Shown: piece by piece, positions 1-7,174 of the stretch
Position numbering within the stretch: position 1 is the stretch's first letter
How the letters are laid out: each line of letters begins with the position of its first letter
NCBI GenBank assembly: GCA_910579975.1
Contig: CAJTWU010000029.1
Coordinates: forward strand, 1-20,955
DNA from: an uncultured Vampirovibrio sp.
GTDB lineage: Bacteria > Cyanobacteriota > Vampirovibrionia > Gastranaerophilales > Gastranaerophilaceae
Direction of reading: 5' to 3'
DNA: 20,955 nucleotides
The notes under the pieces: generated by a model
The model's database searches: none
Told to the model about the DNA's origin: nothing
What the model saw: only the letters and a program-made list of their open reading frames with translations
Program-made: the position numbers and the translations under genes

Positions 1-92
1 GCTATGTTTGCAAACGAGTCCGGCTTATTGGTGTTAACGGCTGAAAATGCAATTGGAGCAGTTCCTAAACCGGACTCGTTTGCAAACATAGC
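1..92. repeat. Perfect 23-bp inverted repeat at window edge (arms 1-23 and 70-92)
   Basis: Bases 1-23 (GCTATGTTTG...GTCCGG) are the exact reverse complement of bases 70-92, with 46 bases between. The inner arm encodes the conserved AMFANESG motif of the symporter; the outer arm would extend the same protein with non-family residues. A foldback (snap-back) at a contig end explains this better than a real hairpin, but only the sequence identity is directly seen. Confidence 0.9.
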
Positions 93-998
93 ACGTCTGA
101 ATCCCCATAAAAGACAGGCAAAAGCTCCGCCCGTCATTGCACGGGGAGAAAATGCTTCTTTTATAATTAAACTAACTGTTTCTGGAAGATGATGTATATT
201 AACCAGGCAAACCAAAAATGCGCTAGCCACATATAATGTACACATAACAGGAGTAACTTTGGATGTAAATTTCCCGATAGCTTTAATACCGCCGATAATT
301 GTAAACCAGGTTATAACAGCAACAATAGTACCCAGTATCCATCCGTTGTTAGCAAAAATACTTGCTTCACCGCCTGTAACTTCTGTATATTGTGCCGTCA
401 TAGCATTAATCTGGAATAAATTCCAACCGCCTATCATTGCAAAAATACAACAAACAGCATAAGTCTTGGCTAAAATTTTTCCAATCTTTTCGCCTTTCCC
501 TTTAAATGCTATTGGTATATAGTACATTGGACCGCCGGAGACACTTCCATCAGGGTTTGTTTGTCTGAATTTTACTCCGAGAAGTACTTCTGAAAATTTA
601 AGTGCCATTGAAAATAAACCGGCAATAATCATCCAGAATATTACCCCTGGGCCACCGATTGATACGGCTGCAGCGGAGCCGGCAACATTCCCAATTCCAG
701 CTGAAGCGGAAATTGTGGCACTTAAAGCTTGAAAAGGTGACAATTCCCCTTTCTTTTTTCTTTGATAACCACTTGGATTATCATGTTTATATTTATTAGT
801 TATTAATTTTACAGCATGTTTAAAGCCCCAAAAACCTATAAAACCGGTTCTTATAGTAAAAAATACTGCTGCTGATATTAATAATGCAACAAGAAATTCG
901 ACTTTAACTTCTCCAATTGTGACATAAGAAAAAATAAAGCCCGATACTTTATCTGCAATGGGCGCTAAGGCGCTATCTATAACGGCATCTAAGTTCAT
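1..998 (-). CDS. Sodium:amino-acid (alanine/glycine) symporter, AgcS/AlsT family, 3'-truncated at window edge
   Basis: Read on the minus strand from ATG at 998-996, the frame stays open for 332 codons to the window edge, so the C-terminal part is missing. AgcS-family carriers import alanine or glycine with Na+ across the inner membrane. Visible family motifs are an N-terminal NLDAVIDSALAP segment, SATISASAGIGNVAGSA and GGPGVIFWM near residues 80-115, SGGPMYYI near 150, and GFRRAMFANESGLGTAPIA near 300; several hydrophobic segments look like membrane helices. The last eight residues (PDSFANIA) do not follow the family pattern and come from an inverted copy of bases 70-92, so the true gene sequence probably ends near the TNKP residues. 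No good Shine-Dalgarno is seen before the start. The family call is secure; substrate specificity is not visible. Confidence 0.88.
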   Translation of the reverse strand, partial: MNLDAVIDSALAPIADKVSGFIFSYVTIGEVKVEFLVALLISAAVFFTIRTGFIGFWGFKHAVKLITNKYKHDNPSGYQRKKKGELSPFQALSATISASAGIGNVAGSAAAVSIGGPGVIFWMIIAGLFSMALKFSEVLLGVKFRQTNPDGSVSGGPMYYIPIAFKGKGEKIGKILAKTYAVCCIFAMIGGWNLFQINAMTAQYTEVTGGEASIFANNGWILGTIVAVITWFTIIGGIKAIGKFTSKVTPVMCTLYVASAFLVCLVNIHHLPETVSLIIKEAFSPRAMTGGAFACLLWGFRRAMFANESGLGTAPIAFSAVNTNKPDSFANI

Positions 999-1121
999 AA
1001 ATATATTTTATAATAAACATAAGGTATTTAGGGTGATTATGTAAATATTTGTAACAAATTGCTTTAAATAATGTTATTGAGACATGAAATCAAGATAAAG
1101 AAGGGAAATGTATATTGAGGC

Positions 1122-1149
1122 AAAAAAAAAGCCTCTTTTATGTCGAGGC
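1122..1149 (-). terminator. Rho-independent terminator of the 1199-1714 gene
   Basis: On the minus strand GCCTC (1149-1145) pairs with GAGGC (1135-1131) across a short loop and is followed by nine T (1130-1122). It lies about 50 bases past the stop codon of the minus-strand coiled-coil gene and separates it from the symporter gene. Confidence 0.7.
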
Positions 1150-1198
1150 GAGGGGAAATAGTTAATAGGTATACACTTCACATTCTGTTTTTAGAATC

Positions 1199-1714
1199 TT
1201 ATCTTAGTCCGAAGGTTGGAACCGTATCTTTGATACCATCGGAGGCTAATTGTTTATATGATTCGAGCTGTTGTCGTTTCATTTTTAATCGCTGTTCAAT
1301 GCCGTTAAGTTCAAGTTGAATTTCTTTTTCTTTCTCATTTAGAACCGTTGCTTCTTGTTGTTTAAGGTTCTTCAATGCTTGTTCTTTAAACTGATTGAAT
1401 GCGCTTGTTTCAATTTGCATTTGCATAAGCTGGTTTCCTGTAAAAGGAACTCTACCCGTCATCTTCATCATTTGAAGGTTTTGCATTGCACTCATTGAGC
1501 TTGCTTGGTCAGAATATCGAGCAAATAAAGAGGCTCTTGGAAGTAATTCAGGAGATAATCCGGCAATATTACTCAAGTTAAGAATAGATGAGCCTCCCAG
1601 AACTCCCGCATACTTTTGGTAATTGGTAAGTCGGGTCTGGACATCCATAGCCTGTTTTTCCAGACTGTTTATTTCGCGTGTTAATCTCTGGACTTGCCAG
1701 AATGCTATTAACAT
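1199..1714 (-). CDS. Hypothetical coiled-coil protein
   Basis: 171-residue protein of unrecognised family. Residues 5-35 and about 110-160 are rich in Glu, Lys, Gln and Leu with heptad-like spacing and look like two long helices or coiled coils. Between them is a Met/Gln/Leu-rich stretch (MQNLQMMKM) with a short FTGNQLMQMQI segment. No signal peptide, transmembrane helix or Cys is seen. The start at 1714 is preceded by TAGGTAGG on the minus strand, a plausible ribosome site, and a terminator follows the stop, so it looks like a single-gene unit. It is divergent from the YhcH-family gene. The pattern would suit a structural or scaffold protein, but no function can be assigned. Confidence 0.65.
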   Translation of the reverse strand: MLIAFWQVQRLTREINSLEKQAMDVQTRLTNYQKYAGVLGGSSILNLSNIAGLSPELLPRASLFARYSDQASSMSAMQNLQMMKMTGRVPFTGNQLMQMQIETSAFNQFKEQALKNLKQQEATVLNEKEKEIQLELNGIEQRLKMKRQQLESYKQLASDGIKDTVPTFGLR

Positions 1715-1810
1715 AATAAACCTACCTAACTAAATTAAACTAACCTGTTTTTTAACCTTACACATTAATAAAGTATTTTTGTTTTTTAGAATTGCCTTTT
1801 TTCTTTTTAT

Positions 1811-1839
1811 TTGTAAACTTTTGTAAAGAGGAGTATAAT
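1811..1839 (+). promoter_or_regulatory. Sigma-70-type promoter of the YhcH-family gene
   Basis: TTGTAA (1811-1816), a 17-bp spacer and a perfect TATAAT (1834-1839). Transcription would start near 1846, just before the Shine-Dalgarno AAAGGAG at 1848-1854, giving a very short leader. This also argues that translation starts at 1861 and not upstream. Confidence 0.65.
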
Positions 1840-1860
1840 AAAACCGCAAAGGAGAAAATT

Positions 1861-2310
1861 ATGATTAAAGACAAATTAAAAAATGCGCATATTTATTACC
1901 CGATGTCAGAAAATTTGAAAAAAGGGCTTGAATGGTTAATTTCACAGGATTTGGTTAATATTGAGCCTAAAAAATATATTATTGACGGAGAGTCTGTTTG
2001 GGCTAATGTTCAAGAATATGAAACAAAAGATGAGGCAAAATACGAAACTCACCGTAAATATATTGATATTCAATATATGATTAAGGGTAAAGAATTTGTA
2101 GGTGTTACTGATAAAACAAATTGCTCAACCTGTGTTGAATATAATTCTGATACAGATTTGGAGTTTATGGATATAAAAGTTAAAGAAGAATATCAAATCC
2201 TTAACGAAGGTGATTTCCTGATATTTTATCCTACAGATGCTCACAAACCTTCAATTAATCCTGATGAAAAATTGAAGGTCAAAAAGGTTATTGTAAAAGT
2301 TTCTTTATAG
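1861..2310 (+). CDS. YhcH/YjgK/YiaL (TabA-like, DUF386) family protein
   Basis: 149-residue cupin-like protein of the YhcH/YiaL/TabA family, close to the usual ~150 residues. Family hallmarks are ETHRKYIDIQYMIKGKE (about residues 62-78), FYPTDAHKPSI (about 122-132) and a C-terminal KKVIVKV. Characterised members are linked to sugar-acid or sialic-acid metabolism and, for E. coli TabA, to biofilm control; they are cytosolic and bind a metal through His/Glu side chains. The start is fixed at ATG 1861 by AAAGGAG seven bases upstream and by the promoter just before it; an in-frame ATG at 1792 would lie upstream of the promoter. No sugar-utilisation genes lie beside it, so its substrate here is unknown. 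Confidence 0.85.
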   Translation: MIKDKLKNAHIYYPMSENLKKGLEWLISQDLVNIEPKKYIIDGESVWANVQEYETKDEAKYETHRKYIDIQYMIKGKEFVGVTDKTNCSTCVEYNSDTDLEFMDIKVKEEYQILNEGDFLIFYPTDAHKPSINPDEKLKVKKVIVKVSL

Positions 2311-2413
2311 GCAAGGGTTGACCGACATTTAGTAACAAACCAAATTTGTAAGAAAAATTTCTGGTTGGTTTCTGCTGACCAAATTTCATATGGGTTCAAG
2401 CCGAAAGTGCTTT
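2311..2413. other. Structured intergenic spacer between convergent genes
   Basis: The 103-bp gap between two convergent stop codons contains a hairpin-capable segment at 2338-2366 (AACCA...TGGTT, reinforced by AATTT/AAATT), a second at 2365-2382 (TTGGT...ACCAA), and a direct repeat of ACCAAATTT at 2339 and 2378. A weak AAGC...GCTTTTT element at about 2399-2415 could terminate plus-strand transcription. No clear bidirectional terminator is seen. Confidence 0.4.
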
Positions 2414-2785
2414 TTAGGCTGCAAAGATATTTTTAGCTGAATTGTCGATTTCGAAATCGTATAATTCATTTTTTTCAATATCTTTCTTAGAGTTTGCTAT
2501 ATTCCATAATTCTCCAAAAACAGGTTCTTTAGCCTGTTTTTTTGCAGCGTGGCTTTTTAAGTATTTTAAAGTTTCTTTCAAAGAATTATTTACACTAATT
2601 TGTGTAGATGCCTTGATAATTGATAATTGCGGATTGCAGTCAAATACGGTTTTATCAACGATTTTTTGAACAGTTTCCTGAGAAGCTGTTTGTTTGTTAA
2701 GAATGTTTTTAGCCGCATTTCTTAAATTTTCTCTGTTTTCAAACTGTTGAAAACTATTCATAGTATGTGTAATATTAATTCCCAT
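2414..2785 (-). CDS. Hypothetical protein, 123 aa
   Basis: Small soluble-looking protein of unrecognised family. It begins MGINITHTMNSFQQF, followed by helical, Lys/Asn-rich sequence (about 15-95) including LKETLKYLKSHAAKKQAKEP, and ends with an acidic then short hydrophobic tail (NSAKNIFAA). There is no signal peptide or membrane helix. The start is supported by AAAGGGATAT upstream on the minus strand; the same AAAGGGATAT precedes the TPR gene at 5860. It is divergent from the 958-aa gene across 124 bp. The short N-terminus resembles those of two other proteins in the window. No function is assigned. Confidence 0.65.
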   Translation of the reverse strand: MGINITHTMNSFQQFENRENLRNAAKNILNKQTASQETVQKIVDKTVFDCNPQLSIIKASTQISVNNSLKETLKYLKSHAAKKQAKEPVFGELWNIANSKKDIEKNELYDFEIDNSAKNIFAA

Positions 2786-2909
2786 TTTTATATCCCTTTT
2801 TCCTTGATATATATATCGACATTTTGGGGTGTAAACTTTAATATTTCAGAAAAATTGTTACAAATCTTAATGTTAAGATAAAAAATATTTTTACGGGATT
2901 TACAATAAT

Positions 2910-5786
2910 ATGAGAATTAATTCTATTTCTACAATATCGCAGCCGCAGATTTATAATAAACACATGCCTATATTTCAGTCTAAATCAATGACTTTGAAAA
3001 AGGCTGAGACATTTGTGCCTGAATTTAATAAGATTGGCATTTGGAACAAATTAAAGCTAATGTTTACTGATTTAAAACCAAATCTTCTCCAAGAGATATT
3101 AAATCAGGATAAAAGAATGAGATTACTTCAAATTGGCTCAACAGAGAGACGTGGTGTTTTTAATTCTCTTGCTAAGTTTACTGATTTTGATTCATATAGA
3201 AAAGCTTTATATTCTCTAACCCAAGGTAATATTCCTAAATCAAATGCAAAGATGTTTTTATCCCAGCGTTTAGAAGCTTCATCTGTTTCAGGTGAATTTA
3301 TTCAGGATAGATTTGATTTATTTAATAACCTTTACAATAACTGTTCATATGACAGTGAGTTTGATGAAATGTACATTAGATGTATAGTAGATTATGCTTT
3401 CAGAGGTAGAAATATTGATAAAAACAAGGCTGCCTTTGCACTTAAATGGATTGGGCAAAAAGGTTGTTATGATATAGCAAACAGTATTCGGTTATATACT
3501 GATGCAGATGAGTTATATGAATATGGACTTCCTAAGTTTACTGATTTCCTAAAAATAATAAACTCCGGTTATATACCATCTGAAAGACAAATTAATGCAT
3601 TTAAATATATGTATCCTAAAATGCCTAAGGATACTGAATTTGAAAAATTATGTTCTGTTATAAATAAATGTACCATATATAAAGATGCAAGTGAAAATCT
3701 TTTGAATTTTGCAGTTGAAAAATTTGATGATAAAAATCTTGATTTATATTTAAACTTTGCTCTTAGTGAAGATAAGAGTGATGTTGATGATATAAAAATC
3801 AAGAGAGTAAGCCATCTGATACAATCTGGGATGAATGATTATACAGCTTTGTCCATTGTTTTTAAAAATATGGGTAAATATATCAATAACGAAGAACCAT
3901 GGGCAGTTATCACAGAGGTTATGGAAAGAACAAGTATTAATAATAGTGGATATTTGACTTCAATAATAAATACCGTTACTGATAATGAAGGTTGTGTTAA
4001 CCGTGAAGCTCTTGAGAAACTTTTAAGAGTTTACGAAACAGCTCTGAAGAGCAAGGAAACTCTTCGTATTGGAAATAATGAGTTGACAAATGAAGATATA
4101 GCTGAATTGATTTTTGATAATCCTGAAAAAACACTAAATACCTTATCATTATTAGGGGAAAAAACTTTTGTTTATTCTTTTGGAAATAAAATAGATGAAG
4201 TTGAATATTATATTGAAGATTTATTTGGCGATGTAATGTTGATTAATGTGCAACCTCTTTTGGAAATTATAAATCCGATAGCAGCTTTTGAATATCAAAG
4301 TTTAGAGGGAAAAATTAAAAATTTAAAAAAAGAATTTAATAATTTATCAGGAAAGCAAAAAGAAGAGTGCATAAATGAAATAAATACAATGACCAAAAGA
4401 AAAAATCAAATGATTAAAAATTCAATTCATGATCCTAAAGAGGCACTGGATCTTGCAATTATCTATATTGGATTAATTAATGCAGCTACGTATTTATTAG
4501 ATGAAATTATCCCGTATATGAACCCGAAAACAGAAGAGGAAAAACAAAAATTCTATGAAATTCTTAACAATTTGCTTTTAAAATCAATAGACATTAACAA
4601 ATTTTACCATCAAAAGGTTTTAGATAAAATTGATTTTTCAAAAAGCAGATACTTGCCTCAATTATTTAACTCTGATTCTGATTTTTCAGAGGCTTTCGAA
4701 AAATTATTAGACATTTTGGCAAAAGAGCCTGATAAATCCAATTTGAATATTTTTAACTCGTTGCCTCAAAATAAAGAAACGCGTGTTATGTTTAAGAAGT
4801 TAGGTATAAACTATAAACAATGGACAACATTTAATCCTGAGTCTAAGATACAAATTAGTGTTAATCTTAACGCAGAACATGCAAAACAGTCTATAATCAA
4901 AAATTTAGAAGAAGATTTGACTGGGCAGTTGTTTTTAGAGCTTCCAGAAGAACAAAGAGAAATTTTAACAGGTAAGCTTAAAGAGCAAGGATTTGAACTT
5001 AGAACTGTAAAACATACTCTCCATGATGGTTTAGGGTATGCTAAAGATACTATATATATTCAAAAATTCTTTAAAGATGATGAAATGATTGATGTTAAAG
5101 GTGCAAAACAAATTATTTCTTTGATAAAAGAAGAAATAAATAGTAATGAGTTTTGGACAAGAACTTTACCAAATGCAAGAATACAATCGCTCAAAGAAAC
5201 ATTCAAAGACCATATTCTAAACATCAGATATAATGAAGTAAAAAATATATTGGATATAAAATCTGATAAAGATATTAATATTGTTGTCCAAAAGGCAGAT
5301 ATGAATGATATTAAACATGCATTGTTCCTGGGTAATGATGCCGGGTGTTGTACGGCAGTAGATGCAAGTAACGGTTATAGTGCCGTAACTTATATTATGA
5401 ATAAATTCATAAGCGCTATTGAACTTAAAGACGGTGAAAGGTTTATAGGAAATACAATGTGTTATTTTGCTAATGTTGATGGTGAGCTGGCATTGGTTTT
5501 AGATAATATTGAGATGAAATCAAGATATCAATATAATGACAAAATACGTGATGTAATATTCAATTATGCAGATAAACTTTGTGCTGAAATTGGTAAGCCT
5601 GATTTGCCAATTTATTTGGGACCTAATCGGCACAAAATTAATTTATATAATTATGAATTTAAAGAAAGAAAATTTGAAATAATTGGTTCGAGCGGAGATG
5701 ATAAGATTTATTTAGATTTCGATGCAGATGGTCATTATATTAAACCAAATAATCAATTCGAAACAAAAATGTATAAAATAAGATAA
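2910..5786 (+). CDS. Large protein of unknown function with a conserved-looking Cys-Cys C-terminal domain
   Basis: 958 residues, not recognised. It begins MRINSISTISQPQIYNKHMP, then a long mostly helical region (about 60-780) with no signal peptide or clear membrane span. KFTDF occurs twice exactly 120 residues apart (89-93 and 209-213), each followed by a G.IP segment, which suggests repeated helical units. Residues 430-600 are highly charged and partly coiled coil. The C-terminal ~170 residues look like a compact enzyme-like domain: His803, GNDAGCCTAV (808-817, Cys813-Cys814), GNTMCYF (847-853) and LDNIE (864-868). Adjacent Cys and His residues could be catalytic or metal-binding, and the ordering resembles acyltransferase-like or cysteine-dependent folds, but this is inference. 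The start has no Shine-Dalgarno (ACAATAATATG). It is followed by the TPR gene after 73 bp. Confidence 0.75.
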   Translation: MRINSISTISQPQIYNKHMPIFQSKSMTLKKAETFVPEFNKIGIWNKLKLMFTDLKPNLLQEILNQDKRMRLLQIGSTERRGVFNSLAKFTDFDSYRKALYSLTQGNIPKSNAKMFLSQRLEASSVSGEFIQDRFDLFNNLYNNCSYDSEFDEMYIRCIVDYAFRGRNIDKNKAAFALKWIGQKGCYDIANSIRLYTDADELYEYGLPKFTDFLKIINSGYIPSERQINAFKYMYPKMPKDTEFEKLCSVINKCTIYKDASENLLNFAVEKFDDKNLDLYLNFALSEDKSDVDDIKIKRVSHLIQSGMNDYTALSIVFKNMGKYINNEEPWAVITEVMERTSINNSGYLTSIINTVTDNEGCVNREALEKLLRVYETALKSKETLRIGNNELTNEDIAELIFDNPEKTLNTLSLLGEKTFVYSFGNKIDEVEYYIEDLFGDVMLINVQPLLEIINPIAAFEYQSLEGKIKNLKKEFNNLSGKQKEECINEINTMTKRKNQMIKNSIHDPKEALDLAIIYIGLINAATYLLDEIIPYMNPKTEEEKQKFYEILNNLLLKSIDINKFYHQKVLDKIDFSKSRYLPQLFNSDSDFSEAFEKLLDILAKEPDKSNLNIFNSLPQNKETRVMFKKLGINYKQWTTFNPESKIQISVNLNAEHAKQSIIKNLEEDLTGQLFLELPEEQREILTGKLKEQGFELRTVKHTLHDGLGYAKDTIYIQKFFKDDEMIDVKGAKQIISLIKEEINSNEFWTRTLPNARIQSLKETFKDHILNIRYNEVKNILDIKSDKDINIVVQKADMNDIKHALFLGNDAGCCTAVDASNGYSAVTYIMNKFISAIELKDGERFIGNTMCYFANVDGELALVLDNIEMKSRYQYNDKIRDVIFNYADKLCAEIGKPDLPIYLGPNRHKINLYNYEFKERKFEIIGSSGDDKIYLDFDADGHYIKPNNQFETKMYKIR

Positions 5787-5859
5787 TTAACTACTTTAAA
5801 AACAATATTTTTATGTTACCATATTTACACATATCATAATCAATAAAGGGATATCACAA

Positions 5860-7149
5860 ATGAAAACTTGGGCGAAAGGCTTATTATTTATAATAATGAT
5901 TTTTATTTCAACAGTTAATGTTTTTGCAGAAACATCTAAAACTGTTGATAAGGAAGCTGTACTAAATGCTATAGTAGGTTATAATCAAAAAATTGATTAT
6001 GATCCGAAAGCTGAAGAGCCATACATTAATCGTGCTTATTTAAATTATTTATTAGGAAATATTCAAGCTGCTATAGAAGATTATAATACTCTGGTTTCAT
6101 TAAATCCTAAGAATGAAGAATTTTTGTTAAACAGAGGATATCTAAAACATATTTCTAATCGTCGTGAAGAAGCTTTGAAAGATTATGAAGCAGCTCTTAA
6201 AATTAATCCGCGTTATGCATTTGCACATAATAATTTAGGTGTTGTTTTGTCTGAGCTTGGTAGAAGCGAAGAGTCATTAACAGCATACAATACAGCTATT
6301 AAAATTGATCCTAATTATGCTGATGCATATTATAACAGGGGTAATTTAAAAACACGCAATGAAAAAAATGAAGAAGCTTTGGAGGATTTTAATAATGCGA
6401 TTAAATTAAATCCTTCTGATTCAGCTTCATACAATAACCGCGGGGTAGTAAAACGTAAGCTGAATTTTGATGTAGGTGCATTAAGCGACTTTACTATTGC
6501 AATAAAATTGAACCCTGATGATATAACTGCATTTGCAAACAGGGGGCGTTTAAAGAAAAGATATTATGATAGTGAAGGTGCAGAAGAAGATTTTCAATCT
6601 GCTATTGCTGCAGCTAATGAAAGTCCTGTTCTTATTAAAGAAATTGAAATTCAAAAACAAATTGCCGATAATAAAAAGACTATTGACTCTACTCCGGCAC
6701 CATCAAAGATTGCTCAAGAACCTATTCAAAAGATTGCTAACAAACAAATTCTTCCAAAAACAGAAGAACCTTTTAGAGTTGCTGCAATGCAAGCCGGTGT
6801 TGTTAAAGTTGATCCAAATCATAAAAAAGAAACTGTTACACCGACTGTACCGGTTAAGCCTGCTCCTGATATTGCAACTAAACCTGTTGCTAATCCAAAG
6901 CTTGCAGAATGTTATTATATCAGAGCATTACAAAAATATATTCTTCAAAACAGACAAAGTGCTTTAGCTGATTTTAATATGGCAATTCAATATAATCCGG
7001 AGTATGCAGAAGCTTATTATTATAGAGCTGCAATAAAAAGGGATATGAAGGATTCCGGTTTTGTTGATGATTATACAAGGGCTATTCAGATTAATCCGGC
7101 TTTAAAAGCTGTTAATGATGCGGATGTGCTAATGATTTTAAAAATATAG
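5860..7149 (+). CDS. Secreted tetratricopeptide-repeat (TPR) protein
   Basis: 429 residues. Residues 1-23 form a signal peptide (basic KTWAK, hydrophobic core, cleavage after VFA). Six tandem 34-residue TPR units run from about 52 to 255 with the usual G/A-Y-A-P pattern (for example YADAYYNRGNL ... NAIKLNP). A Pro/Lys/Val-rich linker (about 256-345) follows, then two more TPRs (346-415). TPR arrays bind other proteins, so a periplasmic or outer-membrane scaffold is likely; no partner can be read from the sequence. ATG 5860 has AAAGGGATAT upstream. The next gene starts 25 bp after the stop and is probably co-transcribed. Confidence 0.85.
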   Translation: MKTWAKGLLFIIMIFISTVNVFAETSKTVDKEAVLNAIVGYNQKIDYDPKAEEPYINRAYLNYLLGNIQAAIEDYNTLVSLNPKNEEFLLNRGYLKHISNRREEALKDYEAALKINPRYAFAHNNLGVVLSELGRSEESLTAYNTAIKIDPNYADAYYNRGNLKTRNEKNEEALEDFNNAIKLNPSDSASYNNRGVVKRKLNFDVGALSDFTIAIKLNPDDITAFANRGRLKKRYYDSEGAEEDFQSAIAAANESPVLIKEIEIQKQIADNKKTIDSTPAPSKIAQEPIQKIANKQILPKTEEPFRVAAMQAGVVKVDPNHKKETVTPTVPVKPAPDIATKPVANPKLAECYYIRALQKYILQNRQSALADFNMAIQYNPEYAEAYYYRAAIKRDMKDSGFVDDYTRAIQINPALKAVNDADVLMILKI

Positions 7150-7174
7150 AGGAAAAAGTTAGGAGTGTGTGTAA

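Noticed and set aside
4..192. Plus-strand open frame beginning inside the terminal inverted repeat
   Set aside because: It is antisense to the AgcS symporter frame, which carries clear family motifs, and it begins in the probable foldback artefact.
1792..1860. 24-codon upstream extension of the YhcH-family gene
   Set aside because: It would start upstream of a near-consensus promoter and of the Shine-Dalgarno AAAGGAG that serves ATG 1861; the added residues match no family sequence.
5812..5840. NtcA-type (GTA-N8-TAC) site upstream of the TPR gene
   Set aside because: The sequence GTT-N8-TAC is only a partial match, and no -10 box lies at the expected ~22-bp distance.
6566..6967. Leu/Lys-rich open frame inside the TPR gene
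   Set aside because: It is a frame-shifted reading of the Pro/Lys-rich linker of the TPR protein, with odd composition (Leu and Lys runs) and no ribosome site.
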